Shown: one piece after another, positions 36,439 to 48,640 of the stretch
How the letters are laid out: each line of letters begins with the position of its first letter
Position numbering within the stretch: position 1 is the stretch's first letter
Origin: Pontederia crassipes
Taxonomy: Eukaryota > Streptophyta > Magnoliopsida > Commelinales > Pontederiaceae
Direction of reading: 5' to 3'
NCBI GenBank assembly: GCA_030549335.1
Contig: CM060191.1
Span: 58,043,947-58,107,946 of the forward strand
DNA length: 64,000 nucleotides
Notes under the pieces: model-generated
Told to the model about the DNA's origin: nothing
What the model saw: the letters and a program-made list of their open reading frames with translations, nothing else
Databases searched by the model: none
Program-made: the position numbers and the translations under genes

Positions 36439-37600
36439 ATGGAGATTAGAGGAAGAATTCCAGTTGGAGAAGCAATTGCTCTACACTTTGAGGACTTCAC
36501 AAGATGTCGTCCACCCGAAGAATGGTTATGGAATGGTCGAGATATGACACAACTATCTAAAACTCAAGCAAATGATCTTATGCAGGAGTTCTCTGAGGAA
36601 GAAACCCTCCGGGCACTTCGAGACTTAAAAGGTGAGGGTGCGCTAGGGCTAGATGGCTTTCCTATTTTTTTTTCTTTCGTAAATTTTGTAGTGTTATTGG
36701 CAAGGATGTCATGGCTGTAATCAAAGAGTTTGCTGTTGGAAACTATGTTTTTGAGAGATAGAATAAATTCTTTCTCTTTCTCATTCCAAAGAAGACATCA
36801 GTTGAAAGAGTTTAGGAGTTCAGACCAATTGCACTTTCAAATGCCATCTATCTTATAGTGGCCAAAGTTCTTACAAACTGACTACGGGTGGTTTTGGGCT
36901 CCCTTATACATCTTGTCCAATCAACATTCATCTCAGGTCATTCTATAATGGACAACTTTTCAATGGCATCCAAAATTATTTCTTTCTGAAGACTAACAAA
37001 CAAACACGGGTTTCTCTAGAAAGCCGAATTCTCCAAGGCATATGATTCCTTAGATTGGTCATTCATACGGAGCTCCCTTCATCGACGTGGCTTCCCAAAT
37101 GATTGGATTTCTTGGATGAAATGGTGTGTATGCATTGTTTCTTTCTCTCCTCTTATTAATGGCAGTCCTGTTGATGGGTGGGTACAACCCCAACGTGGAT
37201 TTCGACAGGGGTGTCCGTTGGCCCTATGTTGTTTGTTCTTGCTGTTGATGCTCTGGCTAGATTACATTCTCAGCTTGCAATGCGAGTATCCTCTCTGGTT
37301 TTTTCCCAAACCCGAACCAAGGTACATTTGTCCCTTTGTTACAATATGCTGATGATACCTTGTTCTTTATAGAAGGCTCCGAGGTGGCAGCAAGAAGGAT
37401 TGCTTTACTCATTAAACTTTTTGGCGACTTTTCGGGTCTTGCCATTAATCATTCCAGGTCATCATTCATACCATTTGTATGGATACAAAAGAAGAAAGTC
37501 AGATTCTCTTGTGCTCCAAATAGCTATTTGTAGTCTTCCTCTACCCTACCTCAGATTACATCTCTCAGACAAAAAGTTACTATACGAAGATTGAATTTCA
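36439..37600 (+). pseudogene. LINE reverse transcriptase domain
   Basis: Fragments in several frames read EEETLRALRDLKGEGALGLD (finger domain), then FSKAYDSLDW at about 37030, then GFRQGCPLALC at 37197-37230, and YADDTLFFIEGSEVA at 37342-37390. The Y-A-D-D box is intact, but frame changes and stops occur between every block. Confidence 0.85.
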
Positions 37601-39280
37601 GTTATTGTGCGGGTGGAGAGATAACTAGAAGGATGGAGTTCAAGACTTTTATCGTGTGGTGGTAGGTTGATCTTAGTCTGTTCAGTGCTGTCAGTAATTC
37701 CTATATATTTCATGTTCCTCTTCCAAATGCCTATTGGTGTTTGCAATTGCATGATATCTTAAGGAGAGATTTTTTTGGAGGCATTCTGGTAGCACAAGTC
37801 AAAGCCTCCATCTAGTTGCATGGTCAGAAGTGTGCAGGACACAATTAGAGGGTGGGTTGAATGTCCGAGAGCTTTGAAAGATGAATGACGCACTCTTGTC
37901 AAAATGGACATATGGATTATTGAGACAACAAGAAGATTTTTTGTTAGTTATCATATGTATCTGCCATGGTACTTCCCCATTTGACAATAGGACAACATCA
38001 TCTCAGGGCCATTCGTCTTGTTGGAAGGCTATATTGTCAATGACCGCAAAGCTTCAATGATTCTTCTCCCCATCCTTAGGATCGGGTACAATGTTTCGCT
38101 TTTGGGAGGATACTTGGGCCTCTTCCACACCCCTTTCGATGTATTTTCCATGATTAGCTGCCTTAGCACAAGATCGACAGGCTACTATTGCAGATTTTTG
38201 GTCAGAATCCTTGTTGTCTAATAGTATTTGGACACCTCTCTTTGCCTCAGCGCTATCAGATCAACGAGTAGACAACCTTCTCCACGTATTAGAGAGGTTG
38301 GACGGGTTAGCACCAGACAATTTTAGACGAGACTCTTGGGTATGGACTGTAGGTCAATTCACAATCAATGTTGCATATAAATTATTGGATGAGGATAATA
38401 GGACGAATGATGGTGAATTGCGGATGGATTGTAACCTTATCTGGTGACTAAAAATTCCTTTCCGTATTAAAATCTTTGCATGTCTTTTCAGACGTTAGTG
38501 GCTACCAACTAAAAATCTTATATCACAATGGCACCCTTGAATAAGCATCACGTGCCCGTTGTTGCGAGGATAGTGATGAAAATTCCATATTATCTCTTTT
38601 TTGGTTGCACTATGACAAGGTCTATATGGTGGGAGGCAGGATGTCACTGGTTGAACACAACCTCATCATTTTTGGAGAATATACCGATTTGGAGGTCATC
38701 AACGAAATATCATCATCTATACATCGAAGCAACAACGAGCAATCCCAATTGTGTTCTTGTGGTCCATATGGTCTCAACGCAATGGAGTCACATTTAGAGG
38801 CGAATGAATTTACATTGAAAACGTTATGACATTTGCTAAGCATATGATGCATTGTTGGAAGGTGTAATATAACATGTTTTGTATAATGATATGATCCAAT
38901 GTAACTAACTTTTTCATCAATAAATTTGGATGGTTGCACCTTTTGGCAACCATCCTTCCCCTTCCAAAAAAAAAGTAGTAGAATGTACGTTGCTTATTAG
39001 ATATTTGTGAAAATGCTACTTGTAAATTCTAATGTAGGACAATGATGTTTCTATTGTATGAATGAGATTTATAATCTTATCAAACTATCATAAGATCTAA
39101 ATATGAAAAAGGATATGTTAATAAGTGTATGTTGAGGGGATCCAACCCTCTAATCTCACCCTAATGATGATTGAATGCTTGAATTAGGGCATGAAAGAAT
39201 AAGAAATTTATTCTTAGAATGAGATATTAGGGATTGTGCATTAGGGCATAGATTTATGTTATGTTTTCATAGGATTATTG

Positions 39281-40500
39281 TGTAGGATCCCAAAGAGCAC
39301 CAAGAGGGGATGAATTGGTGTTCAACCGAAAATATCGATTTTATAAAAATCATCGCAGAAGCTTAAAATTGATTATTAAAACCTTTTCAATTCAAATCAT
39401 AAACATAATGTGAGAGGGAGAAAGAGAGAAAATCAAACACAAATAATCACGGTGGTTGTTGACGAGGTTCGGCCACACCTCGGCCTACGTCTCTGCTCCG
39501 ACTTCTCAATCTCGAGATCGTCGGAGATTTCACTAGAATATCTTCCTTTGTTCCAAATGGGGTAAGGAAGAAAAACCCTTTACACCGCCTTTTCTCCGCT
39601 TCGAGAGGTAAGGCACACCTCTCCTCTAATGAAACTTAATCTTTTCTCTCGCTCAAGAGGTAAAATTTTGAACATCTTTTACACAGGAGCTCTCTAAGTA
39701 TTTTTCTAAATAAAATGTTTCTCTCTTTTACAAAGCTAAGCTCACAATAGAAGAAGAGAGAAAGAAGAAAAAACTAAAAATGAAAACTTCAAGAAGAATG
39801 TCTTCTTTCGATAATTTGAAATTTTTCTTCAAGGCTTTGATGAGTAAACTTCCTTGTGACTTTGGCACTTCTTCTGTAGGCTTCTGCAAGTGAGAAAGTC
39901 GTCCAAAAATTATTCCACAATTTTTCCTTCAAATTTGACCATTACCGTTCATTTGACTCAGAGGTCGGACGACCGCACATATGGACCGGTCGACCTGTAC
40001 ACTTTTTTTTATGAAAAATGTGACCGTTGGCGAATTTTACACTATCCGATCGACCTGTGTTTTGGACCGATTGACCGATACCTCGAACGGTATAGTCTCG
40101 ACATTCTGCTTGTTAAAATTGGGTATTTTTTGCACTGACCAATTGACCTGTGTTCTGGACTGATCGACCTGTGTTCTGGACCGATCGACCTATGTTCTGA
40201 ACTGGTCGACCGGTCTTCCAGCCGGCAGGTCGATCGGCATGCACTATTTTAAGCATAACTTTTTGCGCAATTATCCGAATGAGATGATTTTTTTATTCCA
40301 TGAAAAGCTAATAGAATTAACAACGTTGATATTTATGATTAATCCAAAATCTAATAGTATGATAGTTAATTATTTAATCAAAGTGTAATGCATAAAGTTA
40401 TCCATTTTTCCTTAAACTTTTTTAGCATTTTAACTTTAATCTTTCGAGATTTGTATCATCAAAATATAATTTTATATGTCATTAAAATTTAGATCCAACA
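39281..40500 (-). repeat. 3' LTR of gag-only copia element
   Basis: On the element's (minus) strand it begins TGTTGGATCTAAATTTTAAT and ends GGGATCCTACA, with TG..CA termini. It aligns along its length with 42583-43767, for example the shared gtaaggcacacctc-type and gacctgtgttctggac-type words, with scattered substitutions and small indels. The first five bases outside (39276-39280) are TATTG, repeated beyond the other LTR. A purine-rich tract (aaaaaagagagagat on the minus strand, 40501-40515) adjoins its right edge, as expected for a polypurine tract. Confidence 0.9.
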
Positions 40501-41517
40501 ATCTCTCTCTTTTTTATGAAGACAAATTGAGAAATATGAAAAATATATAAGTTGCAAAAAAATTATAAAATAAGTTGTAAAATCAATTTTACTCCTCCTT
40601 AACATAACTTTCATATACATTGATATTCATATCATATTTCTCCCCCTTTTGTTTCATCAAAAAGAATAATTTGCATATGAAGAAATAACTCCCCCTAAAT
40701 TTATGATTATTTTATAATGGTGAAATGAAAACAATTTGATGAAGGCAAAAAATAAATAAATCAAAATATGGCATAAAACCTTGATACAATAATGATATCC
40801 ATGATATGTCAAAATAAAGTTTAGTATACTCCCCCTATCACTATTACCAATTTTATGTGTTCTCTTTTTTCAAAGAAATAGTAATTTTGAATTTTGAGTG
40901 AAATCAAAGATAGTCTCTTTTACCATAACATTTGTGCCTTTACATTTCCAATTTCTCCTTTGCTTTACATGTGAGGCACACATGAAAAATAATCATTTAA
41001 ACTTCAGTACCCAAACTTCTTTGGATCCAATTTTATTAGTCAAAGATCCTTTTGGAACCCAAATCATATCATGTTGTGTTGATTTTCTTATTTTGCATTG
41101 ATATACATAATTACCATAAAAATCATATGTAAAACATTTGAATTGTGATTTTCTATTAAAGGGGTGATTGGATTTTCAATAAGAGTTTTCATTTTCAAAA
41201 TATTTCCTAAGAGTATTTTTCCTCACATAAGAAGTAGTCTTATTTTGTGAATTTTCAAAAGATTATTTTCCTTCTTTACTTTTTCTAAATAACATGCTAG
41301 TTTTACAATTTCAAAAGCATGTGTAATTTTCAAAGTATCAATTTCATTTCTTAGTTTTTGTTTTTTCATAGGACATGTATTCTTTTCTTCTTTTAATTTT
41401 TCAATCTCATGTACTAATTTTTTATTTTCCTATTTAATTGAAAAATATCTTTTTATAAGGGAGGAGAGTTCTTTATTCACATTTAAAGAAATATTTTCTT
41501 CGAAAGAGTTTAATGAG

Positions 41518-42480
41518 TCAATTTGAATTTGAAGGATTAAAAATTACTTCATCATCGTGTACCATTAAGCATAGGTATGCTTCGTCACTAGAAGATCTTG
41601 ACGAATCACTTGTTTCACTAGACTCTTCATATTTTTTCTTTTTACCTTTCTGGGAAGTCTCTTCTTTGTGATTTTTGTATGATCTTCGGGTAGGCTTCTC
41701 ATTTTTTTCTTTCTTTTTCACTAGCTTGAGATACTTATTTAGTTTTCTTATGTAGCGGGCGAGTCTCCTTTCGTCCACTTCTTCTTCACTTGAGTTTTAT
41801 TCTTTTGGATTTACTTTTAATGCCAATGTTTTCTTCTTTGGAGCTTTTTCTTCTTGATCTTCTTGGATTGAGATCTCATAGGTTAGAAGTGAACCAATTA
41901 GATCATTAAAATCCAATTCGTTTAGATCTTTTTCTTCGATCACAATCCTCTTCATATGCCATTTGGAGGAGAGAGGCCTGAGAATCTTTTTCACTTTTTG
42001 GGGGTTAGTTCTTTGCTCGCCCAATGATGCCGAGCCATTCAAAATATCATTAAACCGAGCTATCATATCATTTATGGATTCATTATCATGCATTTTGAAA
42101 GAATCATATTGATGATTTAAAATATTTAATCTAGATTTTTTAACTTTGTCAGTTCCTTCATAAGTAGTGATGAGCTTTTCACAAATCTTGATTGCAATTT
42201 CACAATTTGAAATCCGATTAAACTCCGTTAAATCCAAAGCACAATAAAAAAATATTTTTGGCTTTCCAATCAAGTTTTGAAAAAATCTTTTCTTTTTCTT
42301 TAGGTAACTTTTCATGAACATAATAATATTTTTCAATTATATCCTACATGTCGATATCAATAGAACAAATATATGCTTGGATTCTAATTTTCCAATATGT
42401 AAAATTTGATGCATTTAAAAGAGGAGGACGACTAATTGATTGCCCTTCGGCAAAAATAGTTCCACTTGATGCCATGGCTC
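41518..42480 (-). pseudogene. Copia gag (UBN2-like) of the non-autonomous element
   Basis: The minus-strand frame 42336-41797 (179 codons) contains AIKICEKLITTYEGTDKVKK, MHDNESINDMIARFNDILN, then ILRPLSSKWHMKRIVIEEKD and DLIGSLLTYEISIQ, all typical of plant copia gag. Upstream, a frame-shifted start near 42474 (MASSGTIFAEGQSI type) precedes it. Downstream, 41778-41518 is a lysine-rich segment ending YLCLMVHDDEV, another gag landmark. A stop near 41796 separates the pieces, and at about 41045-41080 a remnant reading IWVPKGSF marks where pol coding would begin. Coding capacity appears broken. Confidence 0.8.
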
Positions 42481-42582
42481 TTAAAGATTGTTAAATCTTA
42501 AAATAAGACGATCAAGTCTTAAAACTATTAAATCAAAAAATGATTAGATCTTAAAATAATAGCAACCCGCTCTGATACCAAT

Positions 42583-43767
42583 TGTAGAATCCCAAAGAGC
42601 ACCAAGAGAGGGTGTGAATTGGTGTTCAATCGAAAATATCGATTTTACGAAAATCGTCACGAAAGTTTAAAATTGATTATTACAATCTTTGCAATTTAAA
42701 TCATAAACATAATGTGACAGGGTAAGAGAGAAAAAATCTAACACAAATAAACATGGTGGTTGTTAACGAGGTTCGACCATACCTTGGTATATGTCCTTGC
42801 TCCGACTTATCGATCTCGAGACCGTCGGATATTTCACTAGAATATCTTCCTTTGTTCCAAATGGGGCAAGGAAGAAAAACCATTTACACCACCGCTTTTT
42901 TCCCGCTTCGAGAGCTAAGGCACACCTCACCTCTAATGAAGCTTAATCTTTTCTCTCGTTAAAGATGTAAGATTTTGAACCTCTTTTACACAGGAGCTCT
43001 CTTAGTATTTTTATAAATAAAATGTTTCTCTCTTTTACAAAGCTAAACTCATAAGAGAAGAAGAGAGAAAGAAGATAAAACTAAAAATGAAAATTTCAAG
43101 AAGAATGTCTTCTTTCGATAACTTAAAGTTTTTCTTCAAGGCTTGCATGGGTGTACTTCCTTTTGGCTTTGACACTTCTTTTATAGGCTTCTGTAAATAA
43201 GAAAGTTGTTCAAAAATCATTCCATAATTTTCTCCTTCAAATTTGACCATTACTGTTCATTTGACTCGGAGACCGGTTGACAGGTACACTTTTTTTATGA
43301 AAAATATGATCGTTGGCGAATTTTGCACTGTCCGATCGACCTGTATTTTGAATCGGTCGACCGATACCTCGATTGGTACAGTCTCGACATTTTGCTTGTT
43401 GAAATTGAGCATTTTCTGCACTGACCGGTCAACCTGTATTATGAACTAGTCGACTTGTGCTATGGACCGGTCGACCGGTCTTCCAGCCAGAAGGTCGATC
43501 GTCCTACACTATTTTAAGCATAACTTTTTGCACAGTTATTCAAATGAGATGATTTTTTATTTTATGAAAAGCTAACAGAATTATCTACAACTTTGATATT
43601 TATGATTAATCCAAAATCTAATAGAATGATAGTTAATTATTTAATCAAAGTGTAGTGCATAAAGTTAACCCTTTTTCTTTAAACTTTTTCATCATTTTAA
43701 CTTTAATCTTTCGAGGTTTCTATCATCAAAATATAATTTTATATGTCATTAAAACTTAGATCCAACA
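42583..43767 (-). repeat. 5' LTR of gag-only copia element
   Basis: It runs from TGTTGGATCTAAGTTTTAAT at 43767 to GGGATTCTACA at 42583 on the minus strand, 1185 bp against 1220 bp for the partner. The primer-binding site begins two bases inside, at 42580. Both LTRs contain repeated short words around gaccggtcgacc/gatcgacctgt (40140-40240 and 43320-43500), giving a locally palindromic GC-richer block. Confidence 0.9.
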
Positions 43768-43772
43768 TATTG

Positions 43773-46700
43773 TTTCATTGATAATGATGTTTAATACTGT
43801 GATGTTTCATGTCATTTATACTTAGTTCATGATGAAATTATTATTATTAAACAAGAATGTAATGAGATCTAATAGTTCTTACGTCTCTATTAATGTCCAA
43901 GGTTCATATTACAATGAACCTAATGATGATTGATGATAATGTACATTACATGTTTAAGAAAGAGGCATGCGTTTAAAATGCTTATGGATGAGTGTGAATG
44001 GAGAAAATGGGACAAAATGGGAAAAAACTTGATTTTTTTCTTTGGGCACGACCGTGACAACCATGGCACAGCTATGACCCTCAATGTGCACACCCATGAT
44101 TTCAAGGTTCGGCATGATCATGACCAACAGGGAGACCACACCCATGATATTTTGTTTAAATCAAATGATGGATCGTTCGACCGAGGGTTCAATCGCTCCG
44201 AAGATAAAACGTTGTTGTCTAAATTGGTCGACGAGTCAGTCGACCAAACTAAGGGCATGATTGTTGCATGGGAGTGGCACGATTGTGGCCAATGCAACCT
44301 AACCGTGAAGGGGAACTTCACAGGCGTTCACAAGGGGTCGACACGACCATGACATTTTTCGACACCGGACCAATGGCCAGAGCATGTGTATTGCTGATTG
44401 TTTACACTTAGAAAATTTTGACGCCTGAATGACTTTAAGTATGGTTAAAATATGCAACATGTATTAAAGGATTATATGTATTGATGAATGCAATTAAAAG
44501 ACGAATTGATGAAGGTGTCTTGTTGTTGTCGTTCGTACGACGAGGAACAAAAGTGACATTAGCTAGCTTAAGTGCCTCGTTCCTCGGGGAGACAATACCT
44601 CACCTAAGAGTGAGGGTAAGGTCTCCAATGGGACAAAAGATCTTTGTCTAGCTAGCCGATCGACAAGTCAACATGAACTTTTCAATCACCAACATAAGAA
44701 GCTATTTAATTAAAAATGGAAGACAAAAGGATGATATGGTCATATGACGATTATGATTATATGACTTAGAACATAAAGATGATGTAAGCATTTAAAGGGA
44801 TGCTAATGAATGTTCCATAGTCATATGATGTTATGAATAAAAATGATAAATGTTAAGCAAGATAAATGCATAATATGACTTAGCATATTGTTTAATGATG
44901 ATATATGATTATTTTATCTGATAAATTATTCTCATGTCATATAGGGTGCATACATAACTCATAGCATGCATATATTTTATATTTCTATTATATTATAATG
45001 CATATGTTGCATGACACGTAAAAATCATGTTATAGAATCATAATATGCGTGAGTTTTAACATACTCTAACGGGAGAAATTCCTTGCATTCCATTGGTCGG
45101 GCTACGGTCTAAATTATCTTATGTCATTTCTACAGTGATGCCGAACTCCTTATAGAGTCAAGTATGTACAGCCTATGAGTTAAGTATGTACGGACTATGT
45201 ATTACAAATTCTATATCGAGTCTTTATGTTAGAGCCTATGTGACTAATGGATTAATTATGTATCTTAAGATTTATCTACTTTAGAAGTCTTCTGCTGTAC
45301 TAATAAAAAGTATGCAGACTAGTGCCTGTTAAGATTCGATCTCTAAATTGAGACCGAGGGATTGAACTCGGTGTTACGAGATTCCATCGCTGCTGAACAT
45401 AAATTTGCTAACCATCTGTAAGCTGTACCAGCCAACTTAGTTAGTGTTGCCGTTTCTTTTGAAAGGATGTTTCATGATCTTATATCCCTAGCTTTGTTGG
45501 TTTCTATTGGCTGCAGTAGCATCGAGTAAAATGATGTTCGGATAGGGATTAGATTTACTGAGAGTTTGAGATCAAAAGGTTGAATCGAGCTACCAGCCAA
45601 TTAAGACGGGAGACTCTAGCGGTTGATAGAACATCATGAACCAATAAAATTACTCGGATTCTAACGCTTCACGGTACATTGCCTGATTAAACAGTATTTA
45701 AAGTTTAAAGTTTTCTATGATTTATTTCCTTCATCCTTTCTTCTTCTCCTGCAGATCTACCGTAGAAGAAAATTGAGTGGAATCTGATGATGCTTGGTTG
45801 AACATCATCTTTCAAGGTCCTTTGCCTTGTAGTGCAGCAACAACTTAAAACTGCTCAGTATGCTCAACCCAGATTTGGTTCGTAAACTGGTCAATTTAAA
45901 AATCCTGATGTCAATTACATTAGAAATGTGAAAGCAACCATTTTCTTGTCTTGAAAAATGCGTCTCTGGAAATTGCTAGTCTGTTGCAATATATCCCAGG
46001 TTTGAATTCAACGACCCAACTGTGTTAACTATTCTTACTCTTTGGCCATATTCATGGGGATGCTACTCTGGCATCGTTGTTATGATGTCGTCCACACTTG
46101 TTGCCTAGTTCCTCTTCACTTGTAATCTATCTATATGGCAATCGACGTCAATAAGCACATAAATTTGAATATTCATATGTAGGCAGATAGACAAAGTTTT
46201 TTTTCGTCATCTAAATGGTTCATAACCTACAAATAAATTGTGCATAAGTTCCACTGATGACAATTAAAATTTGAAATCCGATAATCCATAAGTCGAGAGG
46301 TGAGTGCATCATGCCCTTTTCCTTATATAACCATGAAATTACTTGTCTCAAGACTCAGGTCATGGATAGCTGCTGTGTGTTCTCGGTTGCATATCGGTTT
46401 GTGCTTTGGTTCTTATTTGAGCTTTCTGCAACAACCCAGGACAAAGTTGCAACATGACCATGACAGTAAAAGAATAGAGCATCTATTTCATATCGCCCGG
46501 TAAGTTCTGAGAAGGTAAATTTTCGTAGTATCCGGGTACAAATGCCTGATATTGGACATCAGTGCATGTCATGTTACAGCCTTATTTAATTACTCAGCAG
46601 TGGTGGTGGACTGTCTCTCACACGTAATTTGTTGACAGTGCAACAACAATGATGCCCTTTACAGCTAAGCTTTGTCGAAATTAATCACTTCAGTTTGAGG

Positions 46701-47606
46701 AAAAAGTCTTTCTCTCAAGCAACTGATCGATCATATACATAATACAAGTCTTGCTATCGTGCTGACATCTGACTAAGTCTGCACATGCATGCCTGTAATT
46801 TTTCAAAAGAAGCAAAAGCTTCTGTCTGAATATCCAGTTGTACAACAACACAGTCGTGCAAATTGCATCATGTTTGCAGAATAAAACTGCATATGTTGAT
46901 ATGCATGCACCTCTTATTATTTACTTATGCTGCATTTAGGATAAGATTAGAAAGCTCTTGATGTTCTTATATTATCGTTGACCATTTTAAGATCTAGCTG
47001 AACCCAATTGTAACCCTATATGATCCCCTACGTAGTCGGGCGCTTCAGTAGAATTTCTCTGCGGGGGTTGCAAGGGGGTAGAACTCCTGAGCAAAAAATT
47101 TTAGGGGTATTCTGTATGTGATTCAGAATTAATTTATTTCTTTATCACGAGACATGTGTTCTATCTTGAGGAATTAATTTAGAGTCTCAGTTAGTCTGTA
47201 ATTCCTATCCTCTATAAAAGAGAGTGCTTATATAAATTTTTTAGGGGTCCAAACATATCGTAATCATCATTATTCCATAACAAAGAGAGCCATCACTTAT
47301 TCTATACGTTCTTCTGTGTTCGTGCGATCTCTTTCTTCCTCTTTTCGTAACATAGCTCATGGGATCTTTATTATCTTTGAAAATTTTTAAGATCTAGCTC
47401 TTGACGTTCTTTATTATCTTTATTTAAGATCTATGAGATAAAGTCTTCAATTACAGAATAGGAAACTACCATAGCATTTTTAGATATAGAAAACTTTAAT
47501 CACTGACTCGGACTAAGGCAGAGGAGCAAAAAGAAAAAAAAAAGTAGTTTAGAATACTTGATGAAAACTATTATTTCCCCCTTCCTATCAAAATTAATAA
47601 ATTATA
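43773..47606. other. Intergenic sequence with likely LTR-element remnants
   Basis: The 140-codon plus frame at 43930-44352 is histidine/aspartate-rich (cacgaccgtgacaacc-type words) and resembles the composition of plant gypsy LTR/leader regions rather than a protein. At 44550-44680 and 45060-45260 there are GC-richer words (cctcggggagac, ggtcgggctacgg) in an AT-rich background. Between 46960 and 47340 a region with tcctctataaaagagag and a pyrimidine-rich end (tctttcttcctcttttcg) looks like a piece of a copia LTR. None could be bounded, and no gene was recognised. Confidence 0.35.
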
Positions 47607-48227
47607 TTACAGCCGAAGACTCAAATCGACCTGCTCTACTTCGGATGGCCGCAAGGACTGCGACCTTATTCCCAGGATTCCAGGCCACGCGAAGCTTGCT
47701 GCTTCCTCGTGAGCAAACGACGGCGACGCCCAAGCCGCAGCGTCGCAGCCATCGAACCTCGCCACCGGCCCCGCGCCCCAGTCGTCGACCCTGTGCTGCG
47801 ACTTGTGGATCATGGCGTGAGGGCGCACTCGAAGGGATCGCAGAAACGGATTGGAGGGCAAGCCGCCGCCGGCCACCATCATTGCCGTCGTCATCCTCCT
47901 CTGCGACTCGTGAGACCTCCTCGACGCGCCTCGCTCTCTCTTGTGGGCGTTCTGGTGGCCCCCGAGCGCCTGCGAGCTGAAGAATTTTCTCATGCAGAAG
48001 TTGCACGAGAACACCTTCAGACCTGGGGAGGTGGTCGTCGTGGTAGTAGTGCTGTTGCTCGAAGCAGCTGCTTCCGGTGACTTGTCGCCGCTGCCGAGGG
48101 TCAAGTTCAACCATGTCTTCTGTAACTTCACGTTGCCAGAACAAAAGTCGTCGGTGCCGCCATGGTTTCCGGCAGCGAGCAGTACCTCTGACACCTCCTC
48201 CTGAACCATGGACGTCTCTTCCATCAA
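47607..48227 (-). CDS. Single C2H2 zinc-finger protein with EAR motif (206 aa)
   Basis: A nuclear transcription regulator of the plant C1-1i class (ZFP1/3/4/7-like). It is single-exon. Around residues 72-98 the finger reads [20 protein letters not shown], then NAHKRER, with the plant-specific QALGGH in the DNA-contacting helix. An N-terminal KTWLNLTLG and the extreme C-terminal DLSLRL are LxLxL-type EAR motifs, which recruit co-repressors in this family. A conserved 'R(V)xxHxMIHK' segment ([10 protein letters not shown]) lies in the middle, as in ZFP4-like proteins. A serine/threonine run ([11 protein letters not shown]) precedes the finger. The start at 48227 gives [12 protein letters not shown]; the second methionine is equally possible. 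The gene is GC-rich in contrast to its flanks. The larger open frame on the same strand (47602-48573) is a shadow. Confidence 0.9.
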   Translation of the reverse strand: MMEETSMVQEEVSEVLLAAGNHGGTDDFCSGNVKLQKTWLNLTLGSGDKSPEAAASSNSTTTTTTTSPGLKVFSCNFCMRKFFSSQALGGHQNAHKRERGASRRSHESQRRMTTAMMVAGGGLPSNPFLRSLRVRPHAMIHKSQHRVDDWGAGPVARFDGCDAAAWASPSFAHEEAASFAWPGILGIRSQSLRPSEVEQVDLSLRL

Positions 48228-48640
48228 TTATTTCGCGCTCTGCAGGGCACGCGACAGCCTCCGTATTTAGCCTGTAGGAGGAGGAGCTCGATGATGGGTA
48301 ATGGTGCCCAGGAAGGAAAGGGGAGCACTGCTGGGAAGTTTGGAGCTTGCGGAGGGATGTTCCTGACTTCCAATATAAGTAAGAACAAGGTGAGGATGGT
48401 GATGGATGTTTTGTACGTGGAACACGAATGAAGTTCACTTTAGCTGTTATTCCATTTCTTCCCCCTCTCTCTCTCTCTCCCCCCCTCTCACTCAGTCTCT
48501 CTCTCTCTCTCTCAGTTGGCCCACATCTGTGACTTGCTATTCCAGTTACAATGTTCCTACGTTTCAGCAGCACACAAAGGTATCTCTACCCTGTGAATGC
48601 GGAGAGAGAACAAAAGGTAAATTTAAATAGGGAAAATGTA
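48228..48640 (-). promoter_or_regulatory. 5' leader and promoter region of the zinc-finger gene
   Basis: On the minus strand a TATA-like CTATTTAAAT at 48630-48621 lies about 395 bp upstream of the start codon. It is followed by a GA-rich repeat (48513-48461, seen as a CT run on the plus strand), typical of plant 5' UTR GA/CT microsatellites. No splice sites were needed to reach the start. Confidence 0.4.
48461..48513. repeat. CT/GA microsatellite in zinc-finger gene leader
   Basis: Two runs of (CT)n are separated by ccccccctctcactcag. Such runs upstream of plant genes can act as GAGA-type elements, but that is inference here. Confidence 0.8.

Larger units (their letters stand above)
33488..38974 (+). 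mobile_element. Degenerate L1-like LINE with poly(A) tail and 13-bp TSD
   Basis: The element ends in a nine-base A tail (38966-38974). It is bracketed by AGTAGAATGCACG (33475-33487) and AGTAGAATGTACG (38977-38989), a 13-bp target-site duplication with one mismatch. From 5' to 3' it holds a leader with a 40-bp tandem repeat (33533-33630), an unrecognised ORF1-like region, an endonuclease segment (from about 35310), a reverse transcriptase (about 36440-37600) and a zf-RVT C-terminus (about 38430-38650). All coding parts are broken by stops and frameshifts. Confidence 0.85.
39276..43772 (-). mobile_element. Non-autonomous gag-only Ty1/copia retrotransposon
   Basis: A structurally complete element with a 5' LTR at 43767-42583, a primer-binding site TGGTATCAGAGCGGGTTGCT at 42580-42561 (complementary to initiator tRNA-Met), an internal region of about 2.1 kb, a polypurine tract and a 3' LTR at 40500-39281. 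A 5-bp duplication TATTG occurs on both sides (39276-39280, 43768-43772). Only gag-like coding remains. Protease, integrase and reverse transcriptase are missing, so it would need proteins from another element. The LTRs differ at many positions, indicating an old insertion. Confidence 0.9.

Noticed and set aside
43930..44352. 140-codon histidine/aspartate-rich frame
   Set aside because: It is composed of repeats like cacgaccgtgac that are typical of LTR regions. It has no domain or start context, and overlapping antisense frames are equally open.
45310..45420. Sequence with gattgaactcggtg resembling a tRNA T-arm
   Set aside because: No acceptor or anticodon stems could be paired around it, so a tRNA call is unsupported.
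47602..48573. 323-codon minus-strand frame overlapping the zinc-finger gene
   Set aside because: It overlaps the true 206-codon frame out of phase. The true frame carries the C2H2 finger and EAR motifs, while the longer frame is low-complexity.
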